A stretch of DNA of 64,000 nucleotides from Lacibacter cauensis. Lineage in GTDB: Bacteria > Bacteroidota > Bacteroidia > Chitinophagales > Chitinophagaceae. The stretch's first letter is position 1. Every line of letters starts with the position of its first letter. Below the pieces are notes generated by a model that was not told the DNA's origin, did not search any database, and saw only the letters and a list, made by a program, of their open reading frames with translations. The translations under genes were made by a program, and so were the position numbers. Where the stretch lies: positions 1,003,953 to 1,067,952 of the forward strand of contig NZ_VLLE01000002.1 of NCBI RefSeq assembly GCF_007830055.1, read 5' to 3'. This document shows, in pieces, positions 43,581-52,184 of the stretch.

Positions 43581-46500
43581 ATGCTAAAAATCAAAAAACT
43601 GCTTTTGGGAGTTATCTCCCTGTTTCTGGCTCTTGCAGCCTATTCGCAGGTAACAACCGCTAATATTGCGGGTGTTGTAAAAGATGAAAATGGAAATTTA
43701 CTTGAAGGGGCAACTGTTAGAGTAACCAATACTCAAAACGGCTCAGTTAAGCTGTCAAAAACAGACAAGAATGGTCGTTTTTCAATCCCCAACCTTGATG
43801 CAGGTGGTCCGTACGTTGTTTCTGTAACTTTCGTAGGATTTACAATCGCCGACAAAACGGATGTGATTCTTCAGCTCGGCACAACCGAAACGCTTGATTT
43901 TACAGCACGTTCTTCAAGCAGCACACTGGAAACAATTGTTGTAACCGGCAGTAAAGGATCCCGCACAATTAAAACGGGAACAGGTGCAAACTTCAACCAA
44001 CGTACTATCAACAGTTTACCAAACATCAACCGTAACATTTCAAACGTTGCGACATTAACGCCGCAAGCAGGTGGAGGTAACTCTTTTGGTGGTCGTGATG
44101 GTCGTTATAATAATATCCAGATCGACGGTGCCAGCTTCAACAATAACTTTGGTCTTTCCAGCAATCCACTTCCAGGCGGTGCTATTCAGCCAATTTCAAT
44201 TGATGCGATCGATGAAATTTCTGTAAACGTGAGCCCGTTTGATGTTCGCCAGGCAAACTTTACCGGTGCAGGTATCAACGCTACTACTAAAAAAGGTACC
44301 AATACTTTTAAGGGAAGCGTTTACGGCTTTTACCGTGATCAGGATTTCCTCGGAAGAAGAGCAGTAGGTCAGAAAATCCCAACTGTAACTCAATCAAGAT
44401 CGAAAACTTTGGGTGCTCAAATCGGTGGCCCGATCATCAAAAATAAATTATTCTTCTTTGTAAACGTTGAGCAGGTTGAAGTAAGCGTACCAGGTGTTGT
44501 TTGGAAAGCAAGCAGACCAGGTGTTACTGCTGATGCCAACACTACACGTGTTCGTGCAACGGCTCTTGATTCTGTAAGTGCATATTTGAAATCGAAATAC
44601 GGCTACGAAACAGGTCCTTACGAAAATCTTGGTAACTTCCAAACCAAGAATCAAAAAGTACTTGGACGTTTAGACTGGATTATCAATAACAAGCATACAG
44701 CTTCATTCCGTTATAACTTCTCAAAAACAGATGATGATCAGTTATTGAATGGTAACAGTGCACCTAACCCACGCAGTTCTACCAACCGTTGGAGTGTTAA
44801 CAGTATGAGTTTTGAAAATTCAAACTATGCTAACACAAACAAGCTTGAGTCGTATGCATTTGAGGTAAAAAGCAACTTCAATACAAAACTGTCAAATCAG
44901 TTTATTGCTACTTATACTAAAGCAAACGATCCTAAAAGAAGTTCAAAGTCTACTCCTTTTCCTTTCATCGATATATGGGAAGGCGGCTTCAACTATATTA
45001 GCGCAGGTTACGAATTGTTCTCCTGGAACAATGATGTTGTAAACAACACGTTAACCTTTAACGACAACGTGACTTACACAACCGGTAAGCATACCATTAC
45101 TGCAGGTGCCGCATATGAAAATATTTATGTGCAAAACTACTTCCTGCGTTATGGAACCAGCTACTATCGTTACAATTCGTTAGCTGATTTCTTTAACAAT
45201 ACTGCGCCCAGCGCATTTGCAATTACGTTCCCTGTACAAGGCAGAACTCCTTTTGTAGAATTGAAGTTTGGTCAGGCAAGTTTGTATGCACAGGATGAAA
45301 TCAAGTTTAACGATAGATTTAAATTAACGGTTGGTTTACGTGCAGATCGTCCTTTATTCCAGAACAACTTGTTAGGTAACAGTTCAATTCAGGCTCTTAC
45401 TTTTTACAATTTGGACAACCAACCTTTCAAAATGGATGTTAGCAAATGGCCAAAAGAGCGTACTTATTTTAGTCCTCGTGTTGGCTTTAACTGGGATGTT
45501 GCAGGAGACAAGAACTTAATTATACGTGGTGGTACAGGTATATTCACTGGTCGTTTTCCATTCGTATGGTTTACCAACCAGCCAAGCAACAGCGGTACTT
45601 CAGTTGTACCTTACGAAGTGTTACCCGGCAACCCTACCTACAATCTGAACAACTTCCTGTTCAATCCTGATCCATTTGCATACGTTGGCAGCTTCCCAAG
45701 CAGTGCAGGTAATCCTCCATTGCCAAGCAGCCTTGCTATTGTTGATCCCAACTTTAAAATGCCTCAGGTATTCAGAACAAGTTTAGCGGCAGATAAAAAA
45801 TTTGGTGACGACTGGACTTTAACTGTTGAAGCCATTTTTAACAAAGACATCAACGCATTATTGCAATACAACGCCAATCAACGTCAGCCAATTGGTACAA
45901 CATTTGGCCCGGGTGGTCGTCCTTTATTCGGAAATTCAAATGCAACAAGAAGACACAATTCCGGAATTTCAGAGGCTATTGTTTTAACAAACACTAGCAA
46001 AGGTGCAGCAGGTATCTTTACTGTACAGTTGGCAAAACGTTTCAACAAAAACTGGGATTTCTCTGTAGCATACACCGGAACTGTTGCTATGGATGTAACT
46101 GGCAACCCTGGTTCTCAGGCGGCTAGTTCATGGAGCAATGTGCAAAGCTTAAGAGGTAACAACAACCTCGATCTTTCATACAGCGATTACGCAACTCCAA
46201 ACCGCATCGTTGCATATGCTTCGTATAAAGCAAACTGGAACAAATTCTTAAGTACAACATTTACATTGGTATACTTAGGATATGAGCAAGGCCGTTTCAG
46301 TTACATTTACTCGAACGATTATAATCAGGATGGTTTATCTACAAACGATCTGATCTACATTCCAAAAGATCCATCTGAAATTACATTCGTTGCCAATGGT
46401 GCTTTCAGTGCACAACAGCAAAGCGATGCATTCTTTGCTTACATCAACCAGGATAAATATCTCAAAAAGCGCAAAGGACAATTTGCTGAAAGAAATGGTG

Positions 46501-46823
46501 CAAAACAACCTTGGTTCAGTAACCTCGACTTCCGCTTGTTACAGGATATCTTACCGCTGAGTAAGCATAAGAACTATGGTGTTCAGTTAAGTTGGGAAGT
46601 TGAAAACTTTACCAACCTGCTTAATAACGACTGGGGTGTAACCAAGCGTACCAATTACAACAATGGTGCTATTTTACGTGTAGCTTCTGCTCCAACAGCA
46701 ACTACTGCAGCTACTTACCAAATGAACCTTGTTAATGGTGCGTTACCAAAAAATACATATATCAGCAACATTACCGTTGCTAATACATGGAGAATGAACT
46801 TTGGTGTACGTTTGTTGTTCTAA
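43581..46823 (+). CDS. TonB-dependent receptor, Oar-like
   Basis: 1080 residues with a signal peptide (about 1-22), an N-terminal carboxypeptidase-like beta domain (IAGVVKDENGNLLEGATVRV), a plug (ETIVVTGSKGSRTIKTGTG, IQIDGASFNNNFG) and a large barrel closing with NTWRMNFGVRLLF. This pattern matches the Oar-like subset of outer-membrane receptors, named after a Myxococcus protein needed for development and protein secretion. It has no SusD partner or regulator beside it and is followed by a bidirectional terminator, so it appears to be a single-gene unit. The ligand is unknown; it may import or export a large substrate. Confidence 0.92.
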   Translation: MLKIKKLLLGVISLFLALAAYSQVTTANIAGVVKDENGNLLEGATVRVTNTQNGSVKLSKTDKNGRFSIPNLDAGGPYVVSVTFVGFTIADKTDVILQLGTTETLDFTARSSSSTLETIVVTGSKGSRTIKTGTGANFNQRTINSLPNINRNISNVATLTPQAGGGNSFGGRDGRYNNIQIDGASFNNNFGLSSNPLPGGAIQPISIDAIDEISVNVSPFDVRQANFTGAGINATTKKGTNTFKGSVYGFYRDQDFLGRRAVGQKIPTVTQSRSKTLGAQIGGPIIKNKLFFFVNVEQVEVSVPGVVWKASRPGVTADANTTRVRATALDSVSAYLKSKYGYETGPYENLGNFQTKNQKVLGRLDWIINNKHTASFRYNFSKTDDDQLLNGNSAPNPRSSTNRWSVNSMSFENSNYANTNKLESYAFEVKSNFNTKLSNQFIATYTKANDPKRSSKSTPFPFIDIWEGGFNYISAGYELFSWNNDVVNNTLTFNDNVTYTTGKHTITAGAAYENIYVQNYFLRYGTSYYRYNSLADFFNNTAPSAFAITFPVQGRTPFVELKFGQASLYAQDEIKFNDRFKLTVGLRADRPLFQNNLLGNSSIQALTFYNLDNQPFKMDVSKWPKERTYFSPRVGFNWDVAGDKNLIIRGGTGIFTGRFPFVWFTNQPSNSGTSVVPYEVLPGNPTYNLNNFLFNPDPFAYVGSFPSSAGNPPLPSSLAIVDPNFKMPQVFRTSLAADKKFGDDWTLTVEAIFNKDINALLQYNANQRQPIGTTFGPGGRPLFGNSNATRRHNSGISEAIVLTNTSKGAAGIFTVQLAKRFNKNWDFSVAYTGTVAMDVTGNPGSQAASSWSNVQSLRGNNNLDLSYSDYATPNRIVAYASYKANWNKFLSTTFTLVYLGYEQGRFSYIYSNDYNQDGLSTNDLIYIPKDPSEITFVANGAFSAQQQSDAFFAYINQDKYLKKRKGQFAERNGAKQPWFSNLDFRLLQDILPLSKHKNYGVQLSWEVENFTNLLNNDWGVTKRTNYNNGAILRVASAPTATTAATYQMNLVNGALPKNTYISNITVANTWRMNFGVRLLF

Positions 46824-46842
46824 TAAGAACGCAAATCACTAT

Positions 46843-46880
46843 AACAAAAAAGGTTGCCAATATTGGCAACCTTTTTTGTT
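46843..46880. terminator. Bidirectional terminator between TonB receptor and esterase genes
   Basis: Long palindrome with core AAGGTTGCCAA/TTGGCAACCTT and flanking A6/T6 tracts, so both transcripts end in a U-tract. The strict loop is only two bases, so the real loop probably opens a few pairs. Confidence 0.85.
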
Positions 46881-46892
46881 ATAAACAGTTTT

Positions 46893-47699
46893 TTATTTTC
46901 CCCATCCCCACTCTAAAAAAACGGGAAATGCCTTAGTCCATGTTGGCACATCGTGTGTCCCATCTTCCAGCTCAAGATATTTGATTGATTCTGCAGGATA
47001 GCCCTTGCGCTTCAGTTCCATCATTAAGTCCAGTGCATCATCAATTGAATCGATAACACCATTGTTGTTGCGATCAGATTTTTCATCTAACAAACCTGTT
47101 TGAAAAAAGAATTTCAGCCACGGCGATGCTTTACCCGCACGTACCTGGTTGTGCATGATGCGGTCTGCTTCATCTGTATAACCATCATCATATCCTTTTT
47201 GCCGCCACCACAACGAGCCGGAGAACACGCCCACTTTAGTAAACTCATGTGCATGGTTCCAAACAATATCCAATGCCATTAATCCCCCAAGCGAAAAACC
47301 GGCATACGCCTTTTCTTTAAACTGGGGAACGTTATACTTTTTACGGAGATAAGGCAGTAGTTCATTAAACACAAACTTCGTATACAAACCGGCTTTTGCA
47401 CCACGCCCCAGGTAATCGGCCTGGCTTGCAATACCGTATTCCATTTTACGATCTGGGCCACAATGAATACCTACACAAAGCAGCGGTTGCATCTTTTGTT
47501 GCTCGTATAAGTTTTCAAGTATCTCTGTAAAGGGCATCTTCAGCAAGTCCTGCCCGTCGTTAATAAGCAGTAAACTAATTTCAGTAGAGTCAACAACGGG
47601 AGACGGCAAATAAAAATCAACCGTTACTTCCCGTTCCAGGTATTCCGATAACAGCTGCTCAGATTCAAACACCACCTGCATTAATTTCGTATTAAGCAT
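46893..47699 (-). CDS. Alpha/beta-hydrolase esterase (PF00756-type) with a calcium-binding-like loop
   Basis: About 268 residues from the ATG at 47699 (MLNTKLMQVVFE), chosen because the TTG at 47708 sits inside the promoter element. The nucleophile elbow is YAGFSLGGLMAL and the catalytic histidine lies in LEDGTHDVPTW, both as in esterase D/Fes-like enzymes. Between them is DRNNNGVIDSID, an EF-hand-like loop with Asp/Asn ligands at positions 1, 3, 5 and 9. No signal peptide is present. It diverges from the ATP-grasp ligase gene across 137 bases and is part of the amidoligase neighbourhood by position, perhaps releasing or trimming the product. Confidence 0.84.
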   Translation of the reverse strand: MLNTKLMQVVFESEQLLSEYLEREVTVDFYLPSPVVDSTEISLLLINDGQDLLKMPFTEILENLYEQQKMQPLLCVGIHCGPDRKMEYGIASQADYLGRGAKAGLYTKFVFNELLPYLRKKYNVPQFKEKAYAGFSLGGLMALDIVWNHAHEFTKVGVFSGSLWWRQKGYDDGYTDEADRIMHNQVRAGKASPWLKFFFQTGLLDEKSDRNNNGVIDSIDDALDLMMELKRKGYPAESIKYLELEDGTHDVPTWTKAFPVFLEWGWGK

Positions 47700-47705
47700 A
47701 AACGC

Positions 47706-47713
47706 CAAAAATA
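47706..47713 (-). promoter_or_regulatory. -7 promoter element of the esterase gene
   Basis: Minus-strand TATTTTTG, six bases before the ATG at 47699, so the mRNA is probably leaderless. No clear -33 element. Confidence 0.5.
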
Positions 47714-47836
47714 AGGAAATGCATTAAAATATTTTTCATCATTACCCGATGTTACAGAATTGTGTGCTATATTAATGCAGTGAACAAACGCTTTGCAAAG
47801 CCTTGTACACACATCACCTACATTAAATAAAAAAGT

Positions 47837-48790
47837 ATGAAAAAGATCGGCATCTTACACGGAAAAGAACGCTCTTTCCCCACTGCATTTGTTGAACGTA
47901 TTAACAGTAAAAACATAGCCGGTATTATGGCCGAACCTGTTCGCATTGATAAGGTAAAGCAGGGCGTTAATAATGGTTATGCTGTTATTGTCGATCGCAT
48001 TTCGCAGGATGTGCCGCATTACCGTGCGTATTTAAAGAACGAAGCCATTACGGGTACTGCTGTTATTAATAATCCGTTTTGGTGGAGTGCCGATGATAAG
48101 TTTTTTAATAACTGCCTTGCAACTAAGATCAATGTGCCTGTTCCGAAAACGGTGATCCTTCCGTCGAAAGAACGCCCCGATGATACCAGCGATGCATCGT
48201 TCAGCAATCTTGCATACCCGATGGATTGGGAAGGCATGTTCAACTACATTGGTTTTCCTGCATACATGAAACCATTTGCAGGTGGTGGCTGGAAGAATGT
48301 ATACAAACTGAATAATGCTGCAGACTTTTTTGATAAGCATGCCGAAACAGGTCAGCTGGTAATGCTACTGCAGGAAGAAATTGTATTTGAAGAATATTAC
48401 CGTTGTTATTGCATAGGTCGTAAGCATGTACGCATTATGAGTTACGAACCACGCAATCCGCATCATTTACGTTATGTGGCCGACTTTCAACCATCGGCTG
48501 AAAAGCTGCAGATGATGACGGATATTGTACTGCGTATTAACAATTATCTTGGTTACGATTTTAATACCGTTGAACTTGCTTTGCGTGATGGTGTGCCGTA
48601 TGCAATTGACTTTTGCAACCCTGCCCCCGATGCAGACCTGGCAAGTGTTGGCCAGGAAAATTTTGATTGGGTGGTTGAAGCTGCAGCCAGCTATGCTATT
48701 GAACGGGCACTTGAACACAAAGAAGGAGAAGATAATTTAACCTGGGGCGAATATGTAAAACGTAGTGCGAATAAACAACCCTTGTATTAA
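47837..48790 (+). CDS. ATP-grasp ligase-like protein (amidoligase cluster)
   Basis: 317 residues, related to ATP-grasp ligases that join a carboxylate to an amine through an acyl phosphate. The N-terminal domain starts KKIGILHGKERSFP. The ATP-binding part contains YPMDWEGMFNYIGFPAYMKP and FAGGGWKNVYKL, where a lysine and a glycine-rich loop would hold ATP. The metal-binding stretch is VELALRDGVPYAIDFCNPAPD, with the Glu, Asp and Asn of the ATP-grasp active site. It precedes the GCS2-type ligase by 19 bases, so both are made from one transcript. The substrates are unknown; a role in making a short peptide or amide is inferred from the cluster. Confidence 0.83.
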   Translation: MKKIGILHGKERSFPTAFVERINSKNIAGIMAEPVRIDKVKQGVNNGYAVIVDRISQDVPHYRAYLKNEAITGTAVINNPFWWSADDKFFNNCLATKINVPVPKTVILPSKERPDDTSDASFSNLAYPMDWEGMFNYIGFPAYMKPFAGGGWKNVYKLNNAADFFDKHAETGQLVMLLQEEIVFEEYYRCYCIGRKHVRIMSYEPRNPHHLRYVADFQPSAEKLQMMTDIVLRINNYLGYDFNTVELALRDGVPYAIDFCNPAPDADLASVGQENFDWVVEAAASYAIERALEHKEGEDNLTWGEYVKRSANKQPLY

Positions 48791-48809
48791 TAACGATAAG
48801 CGATAAAGA

Positions 48810-49922
48810 ATGGCGAACATCAATTATAAACAGTTTACAATCGGCGTAGAAGAAGAGTACATGGTGTACGATCCCGTAACAAGGGAACTTAAAAGCCATG
48901 AACAAAAAATTGTAAGCGAAGGGCAAAAAGTGATTAAGGATAAAGTAAAAGCAGAAATGCACCAGGCTGTGGTAGAAGTTGGAACAGACATTTGCCACAA
49001 CATTGAAGATGCATACAAAGATGTTTCGTTACTGCGCAAAACAATACAAGGTATTGCAGGTAATCTTGGTTTAGCTGTAGGTGCAAGCGGTACCCATCCG
49101 TTCAGTCATTGGCAGGATCAGTTAATTACCGATCATGTACGCTACAACCAGATCGTAAACGAATTACAGGAAGCTGCAAGAAGTAATCTCATTTTTGGTT
49201 TACATGTACATGTAGGAATGGAAAACAGGAAGATGGCGATTCATTTAGCCAACAGTGCACGCTATTTTCTGCCGCATGTGTATGCTCTCAGCACCAACTC
49301 TCCTTTTTGGGAAGGAAGAATGACGGGATACAAATCGTTCCGCACAAAAGTGTTTGACAAGTTTCCTCGTACAGGCATTCCCGAATCTTTCGACAGTATT
49401 GAAGCATACGAAAACTATGTAGCATTGCTGATTAAAACAAACTGTATTGATAATGCAAAGAAGATCTGGTGGGATCTGCGTGTGCATCCATTCTTTAACA
49501 CTATTGAATTTCGTATTTGTGATGTACCGATGACGGTGATGGAAACCATTGCTATTACAGGTTTGTTCCAGGCTATTACTGCTAAACTGTATAAGCTGCG
49601 TAACCAGAACATGAACTTCATTCAATACCAACGTGCACTCATCAATGAAAATAAATGGAGAGCGAGCCGTTATGGTATTGATGGCTACCTGATTGACTTT
49701 GGTAAAGAAGAAGAAACCAATACACGTGCGCTCATTTATGAACTACTCGACTTTGTAGATGATGTAGTGGATGAATTAGGCTGTCGTGCTGCCATCAACT
49801 ATATTCCTGAAATGTTGAACAAAGGAACCGGTGCCGACAGACAGCTGAAAGTATATGAAGAAACAAAAAGCCTGCCTTCTGTAGTAGATTATATTGGTGC
49901 GGAATTTTTAAGTGGCGTATAA
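48810..49922 (+). CDS. Glutamate-cysteine ligase family 2 (YbdK-like) carboxylate-amine ligase
   Basis: 370 residues of the GCS2 family, which contains plant-type gamma-glutamylcysteine ligases and YbdK. It ligates an amine to a carboxylate, often of glutamate, with ATP. The N-terminal signature FTIGVEEEYMVYD carries the acidic residues that bind magnesium; FGLHVHVGMENRKMAI and GASGTHPFSHW line the active site; and IEFRICDVPMTVMETIAI is conserved. The usual length is about 370. Its partner is the ATP-grasp protein directly upstream (19-base gap). The two convergent genes beyond the terminator (second ATP-grasp and class I amidotransferase) complete the cluster. No gshB or known glutathione gene is adjacent. 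Confidence 0.87.
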   Translation: MANINYKQFTIGVEEEYMVYDPVTRELKSHEQKIVSEGQKVIKDKVKAEMHQAVVEVGTDICHNIEDAYKDVSLLRKTIQGIAGNLGLAVGASGTHPFSHWQDQLITDHVRYNQIVNELQEAARSNLIFGLHVHVGMENRKMAIHLANSARYFLPHVYALSTNSPFWEGRMTGYKSFRTKVFDKFPRTGIPESFDSIEAYENYVALLIKTNCIDNAKKIWWDLRVHPFFNTIEFRICDVPMTVMETIAITGLFQAITAKLYKLRNQNMNFIQYQRALINENKWRASRYGIDGYLIDFGKEEETNTRALIYELLDFVDDVVDELGCRAAINYIPEMLNKGTGADRQLKVYEETKSLPSVVDYIGAEFLSGV

Positions 49923-49945
49923 ACGAAATAATAAAATCATTGTAA

Positions 49946-49980
49946 TAAAAAAGGGGTACAGAGATTGTACCCCTTTTTTA
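49946..49980. terminator. Bidirectional terminator inside the amidoligase cluster
   Basis: Stem TAAAAAAGGGGTACA/TGTACCCCTTTTTTA with a five-base loop GAGAT between two convergent genes. It overlaps the stop codon of the minus-strand ATP-grasp gene (49978-49980). Confidence 0.88.
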
Positions 49981-51171
49981 TTTTTCAACAAACGCTACAC
50001 TACCTCCTACCCAGGTTTTGTCTTTATTGTAACGCACGCCAATCATTTTACCTTTGCTCATGCGTGCAAGATTAATGGCTGCATGTGGACGCTCATCGCC
50101 ATCGGGCCATACATACATAATACGAATCTCCACTTTTGCCGGGCCATCGGGTGTCTCCACAACATCAGCATACTGCACTTTGCGTTGCAGAATAAAATTT
50201 TCAGGATCAGCAATTGCATCAATGTCTTCCTGTGTTACATCAATGATTACGCCTTGGCCGGCAAATGAAAACAACGGCTTTAATACGTATTTCGACAAAT
50301 CATCAGGCAGCTGTTTTATTTCATTGAGGAAAAATGTTTCCGGAACATAAGGATGATCAATAAACGGCAATGTGAATTTGCTGATGCGATAGAACCAGTT
50401 GGGATGCGGCAACCATTCCACATCAAGATCCTGTGTAATATCAACAACATCTCCCAGCTTTTCTTTATTCGCTTTCAGGTCATCAAAGATGATGCGGTTG
50501 TAAATTCGTTTTACTTCCGTTTTCACTCCGTCTTTCATGTAATACAACTTGCGTCCTTCTTGTATGAGTTTGGTTAAGCAAACAGCTTCAATACCAATGT
50601 AATCTTTGGTGCAGGAAAAATCAATGCGTGTTTTCTGTTCTTCAGGTTTTATTTCAAGCAGAATAACATTTTCTGTTGCATGCGAACCAATGATGAGTTT
50701 ACGCAACAGCTCAATATAAGTTTCCTTTGTATAACCATTTAAGAACTGGCTGTAATTGGAAGGAATATCGAAATGACGCTGCACAACTTCGGGATAATAT
50801 ACCTGGAAGCCAAACAAAGTTGGGAAACCCTGCATTTCAATTAACTGCGGCTCCAACTCGCCGGCTTCGTTTTGACAAACACCAAAATCAAACGCAATCA
50901 TGTGCGAATGTTTGCTTTCATTCGGCACTTTCTCTCCTGCAGGAATGGAACGTTCCGTTAACGAAAGAAAAGAAGGTTCGCAAATAACATCTACAATACG
51001 TTCGCATGCATCGATCATCTTTTGCGCAAACGTCTTGTCTACAAATACCGGCGTTTCACTTACACGAAACTCAATATCGCCGGGGTGAAGGCTATGCAGA
51101 TCTTTTAAGAAGGCTTCATACTTTTCAACTGTAAATGCATTGTTGAATGCTTTGCGTATTGCAGGAACCAT
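49978..51171 (-). CDS. ATP-grasp-like protein, second ligase of the cluster
   Basis: 397 residues. The C-terminal half carries KPLFSFAGQGVIIDVTQED, which resembles the ATP-grasp lysine and glycine-rich loop, and RIMYVWPDGDERPHAAINLARM, which looks like its metal-binding region (acidic residues and an Asn). The N-terminal half (EFRVSETPVFVDKTFAQKMI, EPQLIEMQGFPTLFGFQVYY) is not familiar to me; the motif order suggests a rearranged ATP-grasp of the glutathionylspermidine-synthetase kind, but I cannot be sure. It is probably cytoplasmic. It is made after the class I amidotransferase gene on the same strand (53-base gap). The fold assignment is likely, the substrate unknown. Confidence 0.72.
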   Translation of the reverse strand: MVPAIRKAFNNAFTVEKYEAFLKDLHSLHPGDIEFRVSETPVFVDKTFAQKMIDACERIVDVICEPSFLSLTERSIPAGEKVPNESKHSHMIAFDFGVCQNEAGELEPQLIEMQGFPTLFGFQVYYPEVVQRHFDIPSNYSQFLNGYTKETYIELLRKLIIGSHATENVILLEIKPEEQKTRIDFSCTKDYIGIEAVCLTKLIQEGRKLYYMKDGVKTEVKRIYNRIIFDDLKANKEKLGDVVDITQDLDVEWLPHPNWFYRISKFTLPFIDHPYVPETFFLNEIKQLPDDLSKYVLKPLFSFAGQGVIIDVTQEDIDAIADPENFILQRKVQYADVVETPDGPAKVEIRIMYVWPDGDERPHAAINLARMSKGKMIGVRYNKDKTWVGGSVAFVEK

Positions 51172-51224
51172 AGAAGATGTTTTGTCTTCTAAAAGTATCT
51201 GATTTTATTTACATAAGAAAGTGT

Positions 51225-52064
51225 TTAAACTTCTACTGTTTGCTGAGCAAAAACAGCACTGTGTAAAAAGTTCGGCAGTATGTGTGAGTAGGTATAAAGA
51301 ATTTTATCCGGATCTTCCAAATGCTCAATCATGCTCTTCCATTTTTCAAACCCGTGATTATCAATAACCGTTTTCTTTTTATCTTCTTTCTGCAGGTACA
51401 TGCTCATGCCAATTGCATCCGCTTCGGGATGAAACTGTGTGCCGATCATGTGTTGGTTAAAACGCACGCCCATAATTGCACGTTCGAACGGCACATGCGG
51501 ACGTTCCTTTTCAATACAGAGCAAAGAAGCACCGATCTGTTTCAGATATTTATGATCGGGCTGTATTACCTGGTAATCTCTGCTGTCCACAGCATAAAAC
51601 GGATCTTTCAATCCGCTGAATACAACCTCTTGTTCTACTCCTTCAATAATGTGAACAGGAAAAACACCAAAGGCTGTTGATTTACGGGCACACACGTTAC
51701 CGATTTTGAAGAAACGACAGGCTAACTGAAACGAATGACAAATGAAGAATACAGGTTTCTTTTTGCTGTTGAGCGGATTATCGTTCCATTTCTTCACTGA
51801 ATCAATCCAGTTGAAGAATGTATTCTCCCAATCTGTTCCTTCACTTTCCAAAGGGCTGCCCGGACCACCGGTAGAAATATAGAGGTCGTAAGACAAATCA
51901 GGAACCTGGCACTTACCACGTACATCAAATTCATCCCAACTCAAATCCAGTACATTGATGTCGGCAAAGCTGTTCAGTATTTCACGTATACAGCGCATGC
52001 CCTGGTTGGCAACGCCATCATACATATCCAATATTGCAACACGCACCTGTTTTACTTCTGCCAT
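51225..52064 (-). CDS. Class I glutamine amidotransferase-like protein
   Basis: About 279 residues from the ATG at 52064 (MAEVKQVRVAILDMYDG). The longer frame starts at a non-ATG codon before the TATTTTTG promoter element, so it is not the true start. The triad of class I amidotransferases is visible: Cys109 in FFICHSFQLACR, and His212 and Glu214 in GTQFHPEADAI. The usual glycine after the nucleophile is replaced by serine (CHSFQ). Such domains release ammonia from glutamine or cut gamma-glutamyl bonds. It precedes the second ATP-grasp gene and is probably the ammonia source or hydrolase of the cluster. Confidence 0.84.
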   Translation of the reverse strand: MAEVKQVRVAILDMYDGVANQGMRCIREILNSFADINVLDLSWDEFDVRGKCQVPDLSYDLYISTGGPGSPLESEGTDWENTFFNWIDSVKKWNDNPLNSKKKPVFFICHSFQLACRFFKIGNVCARKSTAFGVFPVHIIEGVEQEVVFSGLKDPFYAVDSRDYQVIQPDHKYLKQIGASLLCIEKERPHVPFERAIMGVRFNQHMIGTQFHPEADAIGMSMYLQKEDKKKTVIDNHGFEKWKSMIEHLEDPDKILYTYSHILPNFLHSAVFAQQTVEV

Positions 52065-52070
52065 AAACGG

Positions 52071-52078
52071 CAAAAATA
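52071..52078 (-). promoter_or_regulatory. -7 promoter element of the amidotransferase gene
   Basis: Minus-strand TATTTTTG, six bases before the ATG at 52064, so the mRNA should begin at or next to the start codon. This fixes the gene start. Confidence 0.5.
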
Positions 52079-52133
52079 CCAAAAAATGCTTGTTTGAACA
52101 GGCATTCATCTATCCACAGATGTGTAAAATACA

Positions 52134-52162
52134 AACGGGCCGCTGAAGTTCAGCGGCCCGTT
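52134..52162 (-). terminator. Terminator of the TPR protein gene
   Basis: Perfect 14-base-pair stem AACGGGCCGCTGAA/TTCAGCGGCCCGTT around one base (the real loop is wider), followed by TTGTATTTT on the minus strand. Confidence 0.85.
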
Positions 52163-52184
52163 ATTATAGTGCGTTCATTTACGT

